Source: Alligator mississippiensis (lineage: Eukaryota; Chordata; Crocodylia; Alligatoridae). Taken from it: 64,000 bases of DNA. A program made the translations under genes and the position numbers. The notes below the pieces were generated by a model, which saw only the letters and a list, made by a program, of their open reading frames with translations, was not told the DNA's origin and searched no databases. This document shows positions 35,701 to 47,164 of this stretch, piece after piece; position 1 is the first letter of the stretch, and each line of letters opens with the position of its first letter. The stretch lies in NCBI RefSeq assembly GCF_030867095.1, contig NC_081824.1:253643956-253707955 (forward strand), written 5' to 3'.

Positions 35701-36589
35701 GGCAGTATATAGCTGGGTGGGAGGGGCTATGCTGGCTGCTGTGGGCCACAGAGCCCTTATGGAGAGCATCGTGCAGGGTACTCAGTGCTCTTCTGCTCAG
35801 ACACAAGGTAGCACTCCTGCTCTATCTGTTCATCAACACTTGCATTCAGCCTTATTCTGATAATTAATTTTTAGTCAAGCTCTTAGTTTCTTGGGTTAGG
35901 GGTTTGGGGACAGCAATTATTTTTTTCCACGGACATGCATTTTTAGTCTTTATTTAATAGAGTGTCCACAAATTTACAGACAATTGGCAAGCCCCTCCTC
36001 CTTGGTCCTCTGCATGCCACAAACAGAGGCTGCCCATGTCACTTTTGGCACATTTACCATAGATTGACAACTCCTAGCTTAGCTTCTATTCAGTTCTTGT
36101 CATGCTGTCCTTTGGGCAGTAACTTCTACTGTTTTAGATATCACTACATGAAGGAGCATTTAACTGTTTTTTCATTTAGCTTGAATAAAGGGGGCTTAAT
36201 GTATACAACCCTTGCTTTTAACCAGGTTTTCAATTGAGGTTTGGATCAAAGACATGACTGATGGCAGTCATTAACATCCTTCAGCATAACAATGCCTTAA
36301 ACAGTAGAAGCGAGTAGAATGTGTATAAAGAATATCATTAAAAGATTGACATTTTGAATTTGTTCACATTTTCAGAGCTTTCATATGGAATATTTTAAAA
36401 TTCTTTATTCAGTATTTTATGAACTTTTCTGAAAAAATATATTTTTCTCCTTTTTCACAGACTACAATAAACTTAATGAGTTCTATTTTTTGAGCTTTAT
36501 TTTTCTGTTTCACTCTTCTTCTCTCCCTTTTTCTACTCTAATCTTTTTTTAAATGTTTCCAAATTTCTGAACATCATGATTCCTGAAGT
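35701..36589. other. Intron 1 segment, nothing recognised
   Basis: No supported feature. Confidence 0.4.
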
Positions 36590-36955
36590 TAGCTGAGAGC
36601 AGGCTTCTGCAAGTATAATCAGTACACCAAGTCCACTTGGTGAAGTTGAGTGGAAGATAGTTCTCAACTCTGGACCTTCCTGCCACTTGGGACCCACCAG
36701 AGTTCAAGCTTGGATATCATCTGGAAGTGTAAAGACTAACTCAAGCAGAAGCTTGAACATCATCTGGAAGTATTTGGGCAGGCATTTAGTGAGCAAAGCT
36801 AGGCTGGGATATTATTGAGGGGTTTTTATTTTATTTTAATACTCTACTTGTTTTTTAAAATTGTTTTGTTTTCTATTGTTAATAAGTTATGTGGTCACTT
36901 TGTAAGTCACCCTGGGCCTTTGTTGGGAAGGGTGGCACATAAATAAAATAAAAAC
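36590..36955 (+). mobile_element. Retroposon-like repeat with AAATAAAATAAAA tail
   Basis: The 3' part reads GTAAGTCACCCTGGGCCTTT and GGGAAGGGTGGCACATAAAT before the A-rich tail, a terminus shared by many sauropsid SINE/LINE copies. Repeated TCATCTGGAAGT motifs lie upstream. The class is not certain. Confidence 0.5.
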
Positions 36956-37976
36956 ATAAACTGGAGAGCAGCAAAAGGAAAATGAAATTTATAAAATCAG
37001 TCCCTAAATTTTCCATAACATCCTCGTATTTAGAAAAGTTAAAGGGGAGCAGTTTTACATTTTTCCCCTTTTAAAAAAAATCTTTTTTATCATTCTGTAA
37101 ATTCTGTAAAGCTGAAAAAGTTTTGAAAATGTAAAGATTGGCAAACAAAACAGCAAACAAAAATCCCCAGAAAAGCCTGTGACATAAAAGAATAAGGAAG
37201 AACGAGGGAGAAAGGACCAAAAACCAAAACAGTTATTTTTTTAATTTCAAATTTCTTAGATGAATAAACACCTGGGAAGTTAAATAAAAAAGCTTTTATT
37301 GAAAGCTATTTCATACCCCAGAGTTGTTTGTTTTTTTTTAATGCTTTAATTTTAAAGTTTGACCTGTGTTAACCTGTAGAAATTGCATATAAAATACCAT
37401 TTCTTATATGAACTGTGGTTTAATGGTTGCTAGAACCCAAGCTATATAGGAATCTGTACATATCCTACTGGGTGTCATATTATTTTCAAAATCAATATTT
37501 TAATGCAGAACTACCAAAAGCCACATTTGGATTCTTATCACTAGGCCATACAAGACCACTGGGGCCTGGAAAAAAAAAAACTGCACAACTGTGCTTTATT
37601 TGTATTATGCCCAATATAGGAAAATATCCTTATATAACTGGCCCACAACAGACCCTTTCTCTTACCTTTTGCCTTAAGAAGAAATCTTTGTTCTGTTATT
37701 TCTGTTTTACACTATTGGGGGTAGATAGCAGAGACTTTTAGCTCCACTTACACCTTGCTTCCTAATTCTTTCTCCCTCTTTTCCTTTCTGTCTCCCTCTC
37801 TCTCGCTGTCTTCCCTGCCACTTTGTCTTTTCTCACTTAAATTTCCCCAGCCTTCTTTGGGCTATTTCCATATCAAGGTTTTCCCAATACTCTGATTCCT
37901 TTGACACCGTGCCTTTTTGTTATTTCTCTGACAAGCTGTCCTTTCTTCCTTTTGCTCTACCTGAAGATTCCATTTA
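36956..37976. other. Intron 1 segment, nothing recognised
   Basis: AT-rich; no supported feature. Confidence 0.4.
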
Positions 37977-38230
37977 GGGGCGCCTACGCAAGATGCTAAC
38001 TGCAGTAGCTGAATAAGACTGTGCAGTAGCTTGTCACAGCACAGACGGTGCTAATAAACTACTGCACAGTATTATTAGGCTACTCCGCAGTAATGTCACT
38101 TAAAAGATGTTTGCTGGTGCTGCTGCTCAGTAACGCTGGTTACTGCGTATTTATTTAGTACTTGCTTATACAAGTATTAAAGAAATGCACAGTAATCACT
38201 GCACAGTAGTGTCTCGCGTAGATGTGCCCC
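37977..38230. mobile_element. MITE with CTACGC/CTGCAG ends
   Basis: Left end GGGGCGCCTACGCAAGATG; right-end complement GGGGCACATCTACGCGAGAC, both followed by A.CTACTG..CAGTAG-like sequence. The interior repeats ACTGCACAGTA. Clean TSDs were not seen (TTA and CTG outside). 254 bp. Confidence 0.65.
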
Positions 38231-38734
38231 CTGTCTCCTCTGTGCTGCTTCTCTTTTTCTCTTGTATCCCTTTCCTCATCCTGCCACCTGACATGGGCTG
38301 TTGCTACTGATGAAGATTATTCTTAAACTGCTGCTTTTAGCTCTGCTGATGCTGTGAGGCACACAGTGAAGGAACCAGCAATGAATAGTGAAAAATACTG
38401 GTAATGAGCAGCTAAGTAACCTATAGAACAACCTTAAGAGCAGGTTCAAATGCTCTGGGTCCTCAAGGCAGAGAAACAGCTAAGAGGATCAAAGACCCAT
38501 GTTTAAAATTTGCGGCATTTTTCAAATAAATGTGGACTGACTTTTGGAAATATACTTCCCGTGGAGCATGCTTGTAGTGGATGTCTCTGCATGTGGCAAA
38601 GCACTGCTTTAAAGGGCCAATTTATACCACTATATATGACAACTGTAAAAATAACAACACTTTACATTTATATATTTCTTACACAGGTGGATAACAGCAG
38701 TTCTAAAGCACAAAGGCTTCATTTCAGGAGGTGA

Positions 38735-38870
38735 TCCCTATTCAGCAAGACTTAAGCACATGCTTATTTTTTTAGGTCATTATTTAAACCCCATTAATTT
38801 CAATGGGATTTTAGCACATGCTTCAAGTACAGCAGGAGCTTAAAGCCTTTGCTGGACAAGGGAATAAACT
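38735..38870. mobile_element. Palindromic old amniote repeat
   Basis: TTCAGCAAGACTTAAGCACA near the left is complementary to the AGCTTAAAGCCTTTGCTGG-type right end, around a centre with ATTAATTTCAATGGGATT. The family is widespread in bird and turtle introns by my recollection; I do not assign a name. Confidence 0.5.
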
Positions 38871-39759
38871 CACATGTTTTACTGGGGCCAAAGAAAATAA
38901 GAAAACAAATCAAATAAACACAAATTGAAGCTAGAACCTACACCTTGACATGTCATTGTAGATTTCATTATCCTTTAAAAAAATATTTTCTCTCACCTCA
39001 ATCAGTTCTGCTTTCAGACTTTGCACAAACAAGCTTGGATATAGAAAATATTTATGAACTCCGTTTATCTATGAATTTTACTTTATTAGACTACACAGAC
39101 CAATTTCTAAACGTATACCTTACTATGTAAAGGGAACCATTTAAAATCAGATTTAGTTCTCTGCTTTGTGAAGTTACTTACCGAAGATCAAAAATAATGT
39201 GAATAGTGATTGCTTTACTGACTAATGTCTCACCACAGGATAAAGTTATGAGAAGCTATCATCACTGTGTAAACAATTACATTAGTTCTTGCATACTAAA
39301 TACTAGTGGGATTCTGTTGCTACAGCTACGGAAAATCTGATGACATCTCAGAAAGAATGAAAGGACTATGTTGTGTTCTGTTGGGCTTTAGTAACATTTG
39401 CTGCATTATGAGTGAAATACTAGCAATATGGCAAATCCTATATTAGCACAGGTAAATGAGTTGCACATAGAATATTTTAATGAGATATACATGCATCTTG
39501 GTGGGACAGATTTAAATAAACTTTGTTCCCTTTGTTTTTAAGAAGGAACTGAGAGGATTTTTGCTGAAATTGTTTCCTCATTTTTATTTGTGCTGTTCTG
39601 AAGGAAGCATTTTAAATATTGTATATACATACTTCTGTTCTTTCCTGGTTGTCTAACTCCCAAAAATGTCATTTATGCCTAGATTAGAAATTCTATTCCT
39701 AGGCTTATAACCCTGCACATATAGATAACTACATAAGCCCCTACATTTTGGCATGAGCG
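38871..39759. other. Intron 1 segment, nothing recognised
   Basis: AT-rich; no supported feature. Confidence 0.4.
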
Positions 39760-40830
39760 AGACAGAGCTCTCATCTTTCTCCCCTAATGGTTTAGTAACT
39801 AGGGTACTTGCTTGGAAAGCTGGAGGACGTGGACCCCCTTCACTTAAAGTGAGTTTAAACCTCAGGCTCTTTGAATTGCTAACATGACACTTTAACCACC
39901 ATGTGATAGATCAGCCATTATCCAGGCCCTTCTCCTGCATTCCTGAAGTTGGTCCCCTGGGAAGCCATGAAAAGGAGATACGTGGGGCCAGCCAGAAGAG
40001 CAAGCCAAAGGGTGTGTGGTTTAGCGAGGTGCTTACTGGCTTGTGGGGGAAGGAGGAGTTCCTGGGTTCTAGCTGGGGCCCTTGTTTCCAGTGTACCACC
40101 CTCTTTCCCTTTGTTACCAAAGACTATATTAGTGGCTTATCTTCAAAAGGAGTAAATAATAGCTGACTTGTGGTTAGAGTGCTGTGCTGGGAGGTCAGAC
40201 GCACAGAGTCAAAACCTCCTTCTGACTGAGGGATCCTAGAACCTGTAATGATTACCAGGTTCAGTAAAACAGAGGTATACCTGAATGAGAAACACTAACC
40301 AGTAAACTTTAATTATGGTGCAGCAGACAACCTCTGCAGACCCTTTCTCTCTAATTAACTAGCTACTTACCTCAGGGACCATCTCTCAATTACCAACTTT
40401 CTCAGTCTCATGTTAGGTAGCATCTCTAAGTTATAACTTCTGTCGCTACAGAACCTATGGCTTCCAGCTTCCTAGGGGAATGCCCTAGCCACTGAGCTGT
40501 GGGAGAGAAAAGATGGGTACACACATGGTACTTTTCTGTTCGAAATGTAAGTCTGACAATCATGATTTTTTTTGCCAACTCCATTTTCAGGCATCTAAGA
40601 CTGCTACTTTTCCTCAAGAAGTATGTGTACTAGCCCTGGCTCCTACCACATGTTTGGTCTATGTGACTGCAGTGGCACATAGTTTTCAGTGTGTGCAGGG
40701 CTATGTGCCCAGTGATAGAATTCTAAACTGTGCATATATGCATTTTTGGTGCTTAGATTATCAAAAATGGCATGTATGTGACCAAATTGGGACAGTTAGA
40801 TGACCAGGAAGAAAAGAGAATTGCATCCTT
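39760..40830 (+). repeat. Composite repeat with tRNA-like units, copy 1
   Basis: Contains several tRNA-like stretches: TAATGGTTTAGTAACTAGGG (39786), GTGTGGTTTAGCGAGGTGC (40013) with CTGGGTTCTAGC (40062), and CTTGTGGTTAGAGTGCTGTG (40167). A complement-strand unit at 40440-40510 reads CACAGCTCAGTGGCTAGGGC. The order and intervening text match 48640-49510 (GAAGTTGG.C.CTGGG.AGCCA; GGGGCCAG; TTCC/TTCAAAAGGAGT; the end GACCAGGAA.GAA). None folds as an intact tRNA. Confidence 0.6.
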
Positions 40831-40850
40831 GGTGAGATCTGGGAAACACT

Positions 40851-41201
40851 GGGCGTGTCTACATGTGCATTTTTGCTGCCTTAAAGTTACTGCACAGTAA
40901 ATGGGACTAGGCCAGCATCTACACGTGCAAGCGTTAAGGTGTTAAAGCACATTAACGCTGTGTGTGGACTGACTAGGAACTAAAGTTAGTCCCAAGTCAG
41001 TCCACATACACAGCTTTACTGTACAGTAAGACGTCTACACCTGCACTACTGAGGAGTGACTAATTGGGCGTAAATATGATACTTTCATGATGTAAATCAC
41101 CATATTTACTGTGCAGTATGGGCATACACCTGTAGATGTGCGCCTGTACTGTGCAATAATTGCAGTTACTGTGCAGTAAATGTGCATGTGCAGATGCACC
41201 C
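40851..41201. mobile_element. GTCTACA-ended MITE, TSD ACT
   Basis: Left end GGGCGTGTCTACATGTGCAT; right-end complement GGGTGCATCTGCACATGCAC. Flanked by ACT at 40848-40850 and 41202-41204. The interior repeats ACTGCACAGTAA on both strands. 351 bp. Confidence 0.8.
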
Positions 41202-41204
41202 ACT

Positions 41205-41527
41205 GGGTTCACTTCTACTGCCTCCCTGGATGAAGATGTCAGAAATGTAGACAGACAGGAAGTCAGGTTTGTGGGGAGGAGTAGTAATGATCTTGTCTCT
41301 TTGCTTTTTCTGTCTCTCTTTTGGGCACATTCTTCAATGGGGCTTATTCTTCCAGGAATAAGTAGTCCCAATGTTCCAAAGAGCTATTTTGGGATTGTTT
41401 TTGTGATTTCATTCTTTGCTGTTCATATATTTTTAACCATGTAAATGGTTTCTAATGTTGTTGGTGTAGCATAGTTGTCAATGGTTTTTGGGTTAGATTA
41501 TTTCTGTTAGATATGGTACAAAGCAAG
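41205..41527. other. Intron 1 segment, nothing recognised
   Basis: No supported feature. Confidence 0.4.
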
Positions 41528-41535
41528 GACTAGTG

Positions 41536-43026
41536 CAGGGGTGGGAAAAATATGGCCTGCAGTCTGGATAGGGCCCGCTAGGCCATTTTATCTGGCCTGC
41601 GGGGCCCCTAAAAAAATTTTAGAAAATTAATACGTATTTATCTGTCCTCGGTTCCTGTCAAAGATGACAGGAGCCAGGGTCAGTAGGACCCAGGAGAAGC
41701 TCCGGCAGGTTCCTGCAACAGAAGGGCCCGCCCAGCCCTGCCCCCCCAGCTGGAAACCCTAGCAGGGGCTTCTGGCCTGGGACCGTGTGGCTCCTCATGG
41801 TTGCACCGGTGCAGGGAAACTCAAGGGGTGGCGGGGGGAAAGGCAGGGGAGGACTGCGGGCAGGGAATGAGCTGGTGCTGAGCGCAGGGCAGAAAAGCGG
41901 CCTCTCCCTGGCCCCATGGCCAGTGCTCCTTGCTGCAGCCACTTGCAGCCCACACAGGGCTGTCCTGAGCAGACACAGACAGCCCCACGCAGGGTGCAAG
42001 TGGCTGTGCACCAGCCATAGGGTGGGGGAGGGGCCGCTTTTTCCTGTGCTCAGCACCAGCTTATAACCCTCCCCTGCTGCCAGCCTAGGCCCTGTGCCAG
42101 CTCCAGGCTCACCTGCTGGGGCTGCGTCGCGGTGGGAGCAGCTGCAGCCCTGCCTCTTGCTGTGCTGGGCGGTATTTGCTGCTGCTGCCTGCCAAGAGCT
42201 CTCACGCTGGGCAGCACAGAAGTGGCAGTGGCAGCCACACTGTAGCCTACCATGGTGAGCTCCGGGCAGGCAGCAGCAGCAAACACTGCCTGGTTCGGCA
42301 AGCGGGGGGGCCACAGGTGCTCCCGCCATGGCGCAGCCCTGACGAGCAAGCCCAGAGCTGGCACGGGGCCCAGGCTGGCAGCAGGGGCAGGTTACAAGCT
42401 GGGGCTGAGCATGGGGAAAAGCAGCCCCACCCCCAGCCCGTGGTCGGCACCCCACACTGCAGCCGCTCACAGCCCACGTGGAGCTGCCTGTCCCTGCACA
42501 GGAAAGCCCTGCATGGTCTATGAGCAGCTGCAGCAGGGAGCACCAGCCATGGGGTGGGGGAAGGGCAGCTTTTCCCCTGTGCTCAGCACCAGCTTGTTCT
42601 CTGCCGGCGAGCACAGGGTAAGGGCTGCGTGCTGCCCCCAGCCTGTACCACGGGGCTGATGGGGGCACTGGGAGTGAGCAAGCATGGGAGCCAGCAGGAG
42701 CACAGGGCCCACACCATTGTCCCGGGGCCGGGACTGGTGGGGCCCAGAGCAGGGCAGCAGGGGTACAGGGTCCCAGGCAGCAGGGGCTCTATGGAGCTGG
42801 GTCAGCTCCCCACTCTCCCTGCTGGTGCAGCCCAGCCCAGCTGCACAGGCCACTGCCAGCCTGTGCTCTGCTCTGGGCCCCACAGGCACTGGCCCTGGGA
42901 CACTGGTCCCAAGATGGCGACCAAGGGGTGGGGCACCTGCCAAGGGGCAGGGCTACCCATGCAGCCCTCAACAGCTTGCCAAAACTGGGTAAGTGGCCCT
43001 CCGCCCGAAATAATTACCCACCCCTG
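41536..43026 (+). mobile_element. Complete non-autonomous hAT element, copy C, 8-bp TSD
   Basis: Ends CAGGGGTGGGAAAAATATGG and, as complement, CAGGGGTGGGTAATTATTTC. GACTAGTG flanks both sides exactly (41528-41535 and 43027-43034), the 8-bp duplication of hAT transposition. No transposase is encoded; minus-strand ORFs up to 336 codons are low-complexity GC-rich frames. The interior is strongly palindromic (separate entry). Related copies lie at 657, 34825 (reverse) and 51704. Confidence 0.9.
41863..42605. repeat. Palindrome of palindromes inside hAT copy C
   Basis: Two fold-back units: 41863-42069 (GAGCTGGTGCTGAGCGCAGG against CTGTGCTCAGCACCAGCTTA) and about 42390-42605 (AAGCTGGGGCTGAGCATGGG against CCCTGTGCTCAGCACCAGCT). 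They are themselves arranged as an inverted pair around about 42235, where GCTGCTGCTGCCTGCC faces GGCAGGCAGCAGCAGC. A third unit is in copy B (35288-35475). Confidence 0.75.
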
Positions 43027-43034
43027 GACTAGTG

Positions 43035-43479
43035 TATATCATCATCATTGTCAAGCATTTTTTCTGCCTCCATGATAGTCTTTCTTTTCATTAATTCTCC
43101 TAGCAAGTGTTGTAAAAAAAACCCCCCAGCCAGGCACTATTCTAGAATTCTTATTATTGGCTCTTACATTGATTCATTAATTTGATTATTTATATTCCTA
43201 GCTGTGTCATTAGTTCAATCCTGAGATTAAAATCAGATTCTCTTTCTGTAAATAGAGCCTTGAAATAATGACTTGAGTTCATGCTTCTAGGGCCATATCT
43301 TTGCCCTGGTGCAGTTTCTTCATGTCTCTTAAATTCCTTGTGCTTTTGGGAAATTCCTGAGATATTAAGAAATAGGACTGGCCTGGGGAATCCTGCATCA
43401 TTCCTCTCATAGTTCTAAGGAGCATGCTATGATGTGTCTAGAGAGGATGTCTGAAATGTTACTGTATGCTAATGACCCT
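43035..43479. other. Intron 1 segment, nothing recognised
   Basis: No supported feature. Confidence 0.4.
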
Positions 43480-44720
43480 CAGTCACTGGAATAAACCAAT
43501 GAGGGTCTGTAGCAAGATGGGCCCTGGGCCTCCCATGGTGCCCCCTAGAGCCATCCTAATCCTGTCTGCACACCTGGCCCTCTATATAACTCCCCTGTTC
43601 ATCTTTCCTGCCAAAGCCTTGATGTTCCTTGATATTCACTGGGAGGCTTCCCCTGAGTCCTGGAGTGCCTTCACCTAACCTGACTCATCTCTCATGATTG
43701 CTGGGCCCTCTGCTCGCTATCTAAAACAATGCAGTTCTCCATGGTGTTTCTTGCACCCTGGCTGACCTACTGGTGCTCTGCTGGCACTGTAAGCCAGTAG
43801 TTACTGCCTATAGGCCAAAGGACCCTTATTTAAGCCTTAGGGCTTTTAATAGTGGCCTCCTGCCACGCCTGTAGCCATGTTTGTGCCTCACAAGTGTCAC
43901 TTGGTCACCATTTGCCTTTCTGTATAGGCTTTCTTAGCCTTAGCCTACAGGCTACTCTGGCTGTTGATTGGTGGCCTAGGCCCACTGTCTCTGGCCTGGA
44001 TCTTTTCCAGTCTCAGCCTCTTGTCAACTCCTGGCCACCTCTGTTGTCCCCTCTGGGCTCAGGCTTTGGCCTTTTTGGCCTCTGGCCACTTGTGCTGCCC
44101 CCTCTGGACTCAGGTCTCAGCCTGCCCCCATTGCTCCCTCTGTGCTCAGGCTCTGGATTTCTTGGACTCTACCAGCCTGTACTTTGTGTCCCTGCCCCTG
44201 GCAGGGCTCAAAACCAACATGCCCCTCAGGTGGCCCGTTGTCTCCTTTCCTCCCACATCAGCCACACCCAGTCCACCGGTATAAATTAAACAAAATCCAA
44301 GCAACTACTTTAACTTGAAGTCCCCTATTGGGGCTTTCCTACCACTGCCAGGCCACCTTCCCACTGGCTTTCTCTGCCCTGGGAGTACCTGCTCTGGCCT
44401 GCAGCTCCTACTTCCCACCAGTCTGAGCTGACAGAAGCTCTTCTCTCATCAGGGTTCCAGGTTGCACTACTCCTCTGCCTCAGGGCCCGGATTTATATCC
44501 CCATGGCTCCTACCCCTTCCTGTCAGGTATTTGCTTGACCAACTGCAGTTGTGTCCATCACCTTAATGGGCAGCTTAGTGCCTAGGTTGCAGCTGTGGCC
44601 TTTGCTGCCTTCTGTCCTGCAGCTAGCCCCTGTTTAACTGCCTACAGGGTCTTTCTGCTGCAGGAGCCCTTGCTCCCTGTTACAGGGTCATTATACCAGG
44701 CTCTGGCACAATTTACTGTA
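43480..44720. repeat. C-rich repeat-like block, unclassified
   Basis: Pyrimidine-rich, with many short CTCTGG/GGCCTCTGGCC tandem-like motifs (44000-44160) and an end near CTCCCTGTTACAGGGTCA. It resembles 55290-56180 in composition and layout, including an A-rich GTATAAATTAAACAAAATCC patch in mid-block. Possibly an antisense LTR-type element; not proven. Confidence 0.4.
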
Positions 44721-44827
44721 TTCATTCTGCATTGGAATGAAGAAAATTGCCAAAATCTCAACATTTTTGCAGAACAAACATTGTTATTTTTGAGCCAGCC
44801 CAAAAACTTTTCATGATGTTACCTACT

Positions 44828-44930
44828 GGGCATGTCTACATGAGATGCTACGTCGCTGTAGCAACACGCAGCAACGAAGCATTGGCAGGCACAAACTGTG
44901 ATGCTGCAGCTACGTCGCCTACAGGAACAT
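44828..44930. mobile_element. Short GTCTACA-ended MITE fragment
   Basis: Starts GGGCATGTCTACATGAGATG; the internal palindrome is CTACGTCGCTGTAG against CTGCAGCTACGTCG. The right terminus is decayed. Confidence 0.55.
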
Positions 44931-45659
44931 GTTGGTATTACTAGAATTGCTACTAACGCTAAATATATCCTTTTTCTGTGGACAATAACTTATGAATATT
45001 AATAGCAAAATAAGTTATTTAGACCAGTGTGGTGTCATGCCTTCCCTTCATGATGAGGGAAGTGAATTGTCAACGGCACAGAATTCTTAGTTATCAGGCA
45101 AGAGAAATAGACACCAAACCCCTCCTCCAAAACCTAAATAGCAGAGATGCTAGAAAATATTGCCCTGGTTCCAAGCTTGAGTGGTCCCCTGACAGTTTGA
45201 TATCTGAATCATTGCATGCTTGGGTTGAGTATACAGAAAATTACTAATACTAAATATTATGCTAATTATTTTGAATAGTCCCAGTCCACAGACACAGCAA
45301 AGCAGATTTCACAAGAAAAAAAAAGAGCCTGGAAATGTAGCGATGTATATATTTGTTAAATTTCTACCTCAGTGTAAAAAAATGTCTATTCCGCTATATC
45401 TATGTAAAACTAATGATAATGCCAATGGCATGTCTTTTTTAATTTGTGCAGTTTTGGGACTAGGGAGTAAAAAGAGGTTTTTTTCCCCCAGAAACAAAAG
45501 AGCAGGAATAGTTAAATTAGAACTGGGTCCATTTTCTTTCAGCAGATAGCCTGCTGAAAAAATAATTTTCAGTCATTCCAAACCTAGTGAATTTGAGCTG
45601 AAGTTGCCATTTGAGGATGGTGGGGGGAGAAGTAGACTTTATAGTCTACAAGAGGAGTT
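44931..45659. other. Intron 1 segment, nothing recognised
   Basis: No supported feature. Confidence 0.4.
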
Positions 45660-46500
45660 ATAAACACGCTGTACCCTGTAGCTCAGTGGTTAGAGCAGTC
45701 ACTTAGAATGTCAAAGACCAAGATTCAGTTTCCTCCTCTGCCTATAGCCCTGCTTCTCAGGACCTTTACTACCAGTCTACAGGAAGATTATTCTTAGTCT
45801 ATTCTGTTGACATTGGCCATGTCTACCCAAATGCTGACTGCACGGCCATTTAATACTTGTTTATACAAGTACTAAATGACTGTGCAATAACCGGATTTAC
45901 CGAATGTTTTTTTCGTGGCACTGACTGTGCAGTAGCATCACATCACGCTTCCTGCCACGTAATGCTACTGCACAGTAGGCATGGGCTTCTGCTCAGTCAG
46001 CGTCTCATGTAGACGTGGCCATTGTTCCTCTTTGTATACATAATTATACATTTCCTGGTACAGTGACTGTATCCCATTTGTTCCATCTCACAGGACAGCA
46101 TCCTAACTACCAGGCTAGGCAGTCATTTTTTTTTAAATCTTGCTCTGTCACTATTGAAGCATTTGTGTAGGGTGAAAGATTAAAAATACTCAGTGTCTGT
46201 ACACTGATTAACCAGATGGTGAGGACACTTTCTTGTGAGGTAAGAGAGCCAAGCTCAGAGGTACTTTCATCCAGGGGAGGGATCTGAAGACAAGTTTTGT
46301 CTTTCAGGAGAGTGTCCTAACCTTTGCTCAGCAAGGCATCCTGGAGTGGGTTTCCATCAGTCGTTCCTGTTGAAGCTGTTGATTATAAAAAAACTTAAAA
46401 TCATAGAGCTAGAATATAGCTTCCTGGTCTGGGGCTGAGAGCACTCATTTGGTAGAGAGCGAGCCTGGTAAGCTTAGATTTGTTACTAGCACCTGGTCAC
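45660..46500 (+). repeat. Composite repeat with tRNA-like units, copy 3 (probable)
   Basis: TGTAGCTCAGTGGTTAGAGC at 45673 is a good A-box-like start followed by AGATTCAGTTTCC at a B-box position. Further units: ATTAACCAGATGGTGAGGAC (46208) and GGGGCTGAGAGCACTCATTT (46432). A MITE (45815-46020) interrupts it. No unit folds as a complete tRNA. Confidence 0.5.
45815..46020. mobile_element. GTCTACA-ended MITE, TSD ATT
   Basis: Left end GGCCATGTCTACCCAAATGC; right-end complement GGCCACGTCTACATGAGACG. ATT lies at 45812-45814 and 46021-46023. The interior contains ACTGCACAGTA-type repeats and ATACTTGTTTATACAAGTA, a short palindrome. 206 bp. Confidence 0.8.
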
Positions 46501-47164
46501 AACACTGCAAACTATTACTTCAGGCTTTTTGCATCAGTTTATATTTAATTCATTTTTCAAGGGAGTCTCTACAGCCATTGGGATAGAAACACAATATTTT
46601 TAATAAAAATTTGAGAAAGGGAGGGTAATTTTGATCTTCCTAAAAATCAGAAGCAATCCCCCATTTGGAGAACCTCTATTATAGCATGATTTTTTGTTGT
46701 TGTAATTATTGCTATTAAAGCCTTTTACTTTGGACTATATTTTATTGGCTTATTGGAACTCTTTATGGGCATATTCCATTTCCTTTTGGTGCTCCTGTTT
46801 TTATAAGGCTGTATTTCATGTAATGTTGCCAGCTTGCAGCTAGGGTTGTCTCTGATAATGAAAAATAATACCTATATAGCGAATGAGGAAGATGTATTAG
46901 TATTGTTCATTAATATACCTACTGTAACTCATTTGGTACTACAGATGTGTATAACATATAGTGATGTTACTGGGTAAAGTACATAATTTAAAAGTAGATG
47001 GATGGAATGTCACTTGTATGGTTCTAAATATTTGTCTTAAAACTGGCTCTGACCAATACAACATCAAACAACCTAGAGTCTTTTATATATAGCTAAAATA
47101 TCATACCTATCCATTTAGTGCTATGGTTCATACACACTGACTGTGTTTGTTTATTCTATTTCAG
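46501..47164. other. End of intron 1, nothing recognised except the acceptor
   Basis: AT-rich; closes with a T-rich tract and TTTCAG at 47159-47164. Confidence 0.5.

Larger units (their letters stand above)
14663..47164 (+). other. STXBP5L: STXBP5L intron 1 (32,502 bp)
   Basis: Interval between the two coding exons, with GTAAGG at its start and TTTCAG at its end. No further exon with recognisable tomosyn sequence was seen inside it, as expected because exons 1 and 2 are adjacent in phase and sequence. It is filled with transposon remains listed separately. A long first intron in a neuronal gene may hold enhancers, but none can be recognised by eye. Confidence 0.9.

Noticed and set aside
34927..35712. 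Plus-strand ORF of 261 codons
   Set aside because: Within the inverted hAT copy B; low-complexity composition, no domain, and many overlapping ORFs in other frames.
41658..42668. Minus-strand ORF of 336 codons
   Set aside because: Lies wholly inside the hAT element at 41536-43026, overlaps other long ORFs, is Ala/Gly/Pro/Cys-rich, and has no recognisable domain. It results from GC-rich palindromic sequence.
45671..45750. Functional tRNA gene
   Set aside because: Good A-box-like sequence but the acceptor and anticodon stems do not pair; it belongs to a dispersed composite repeat.
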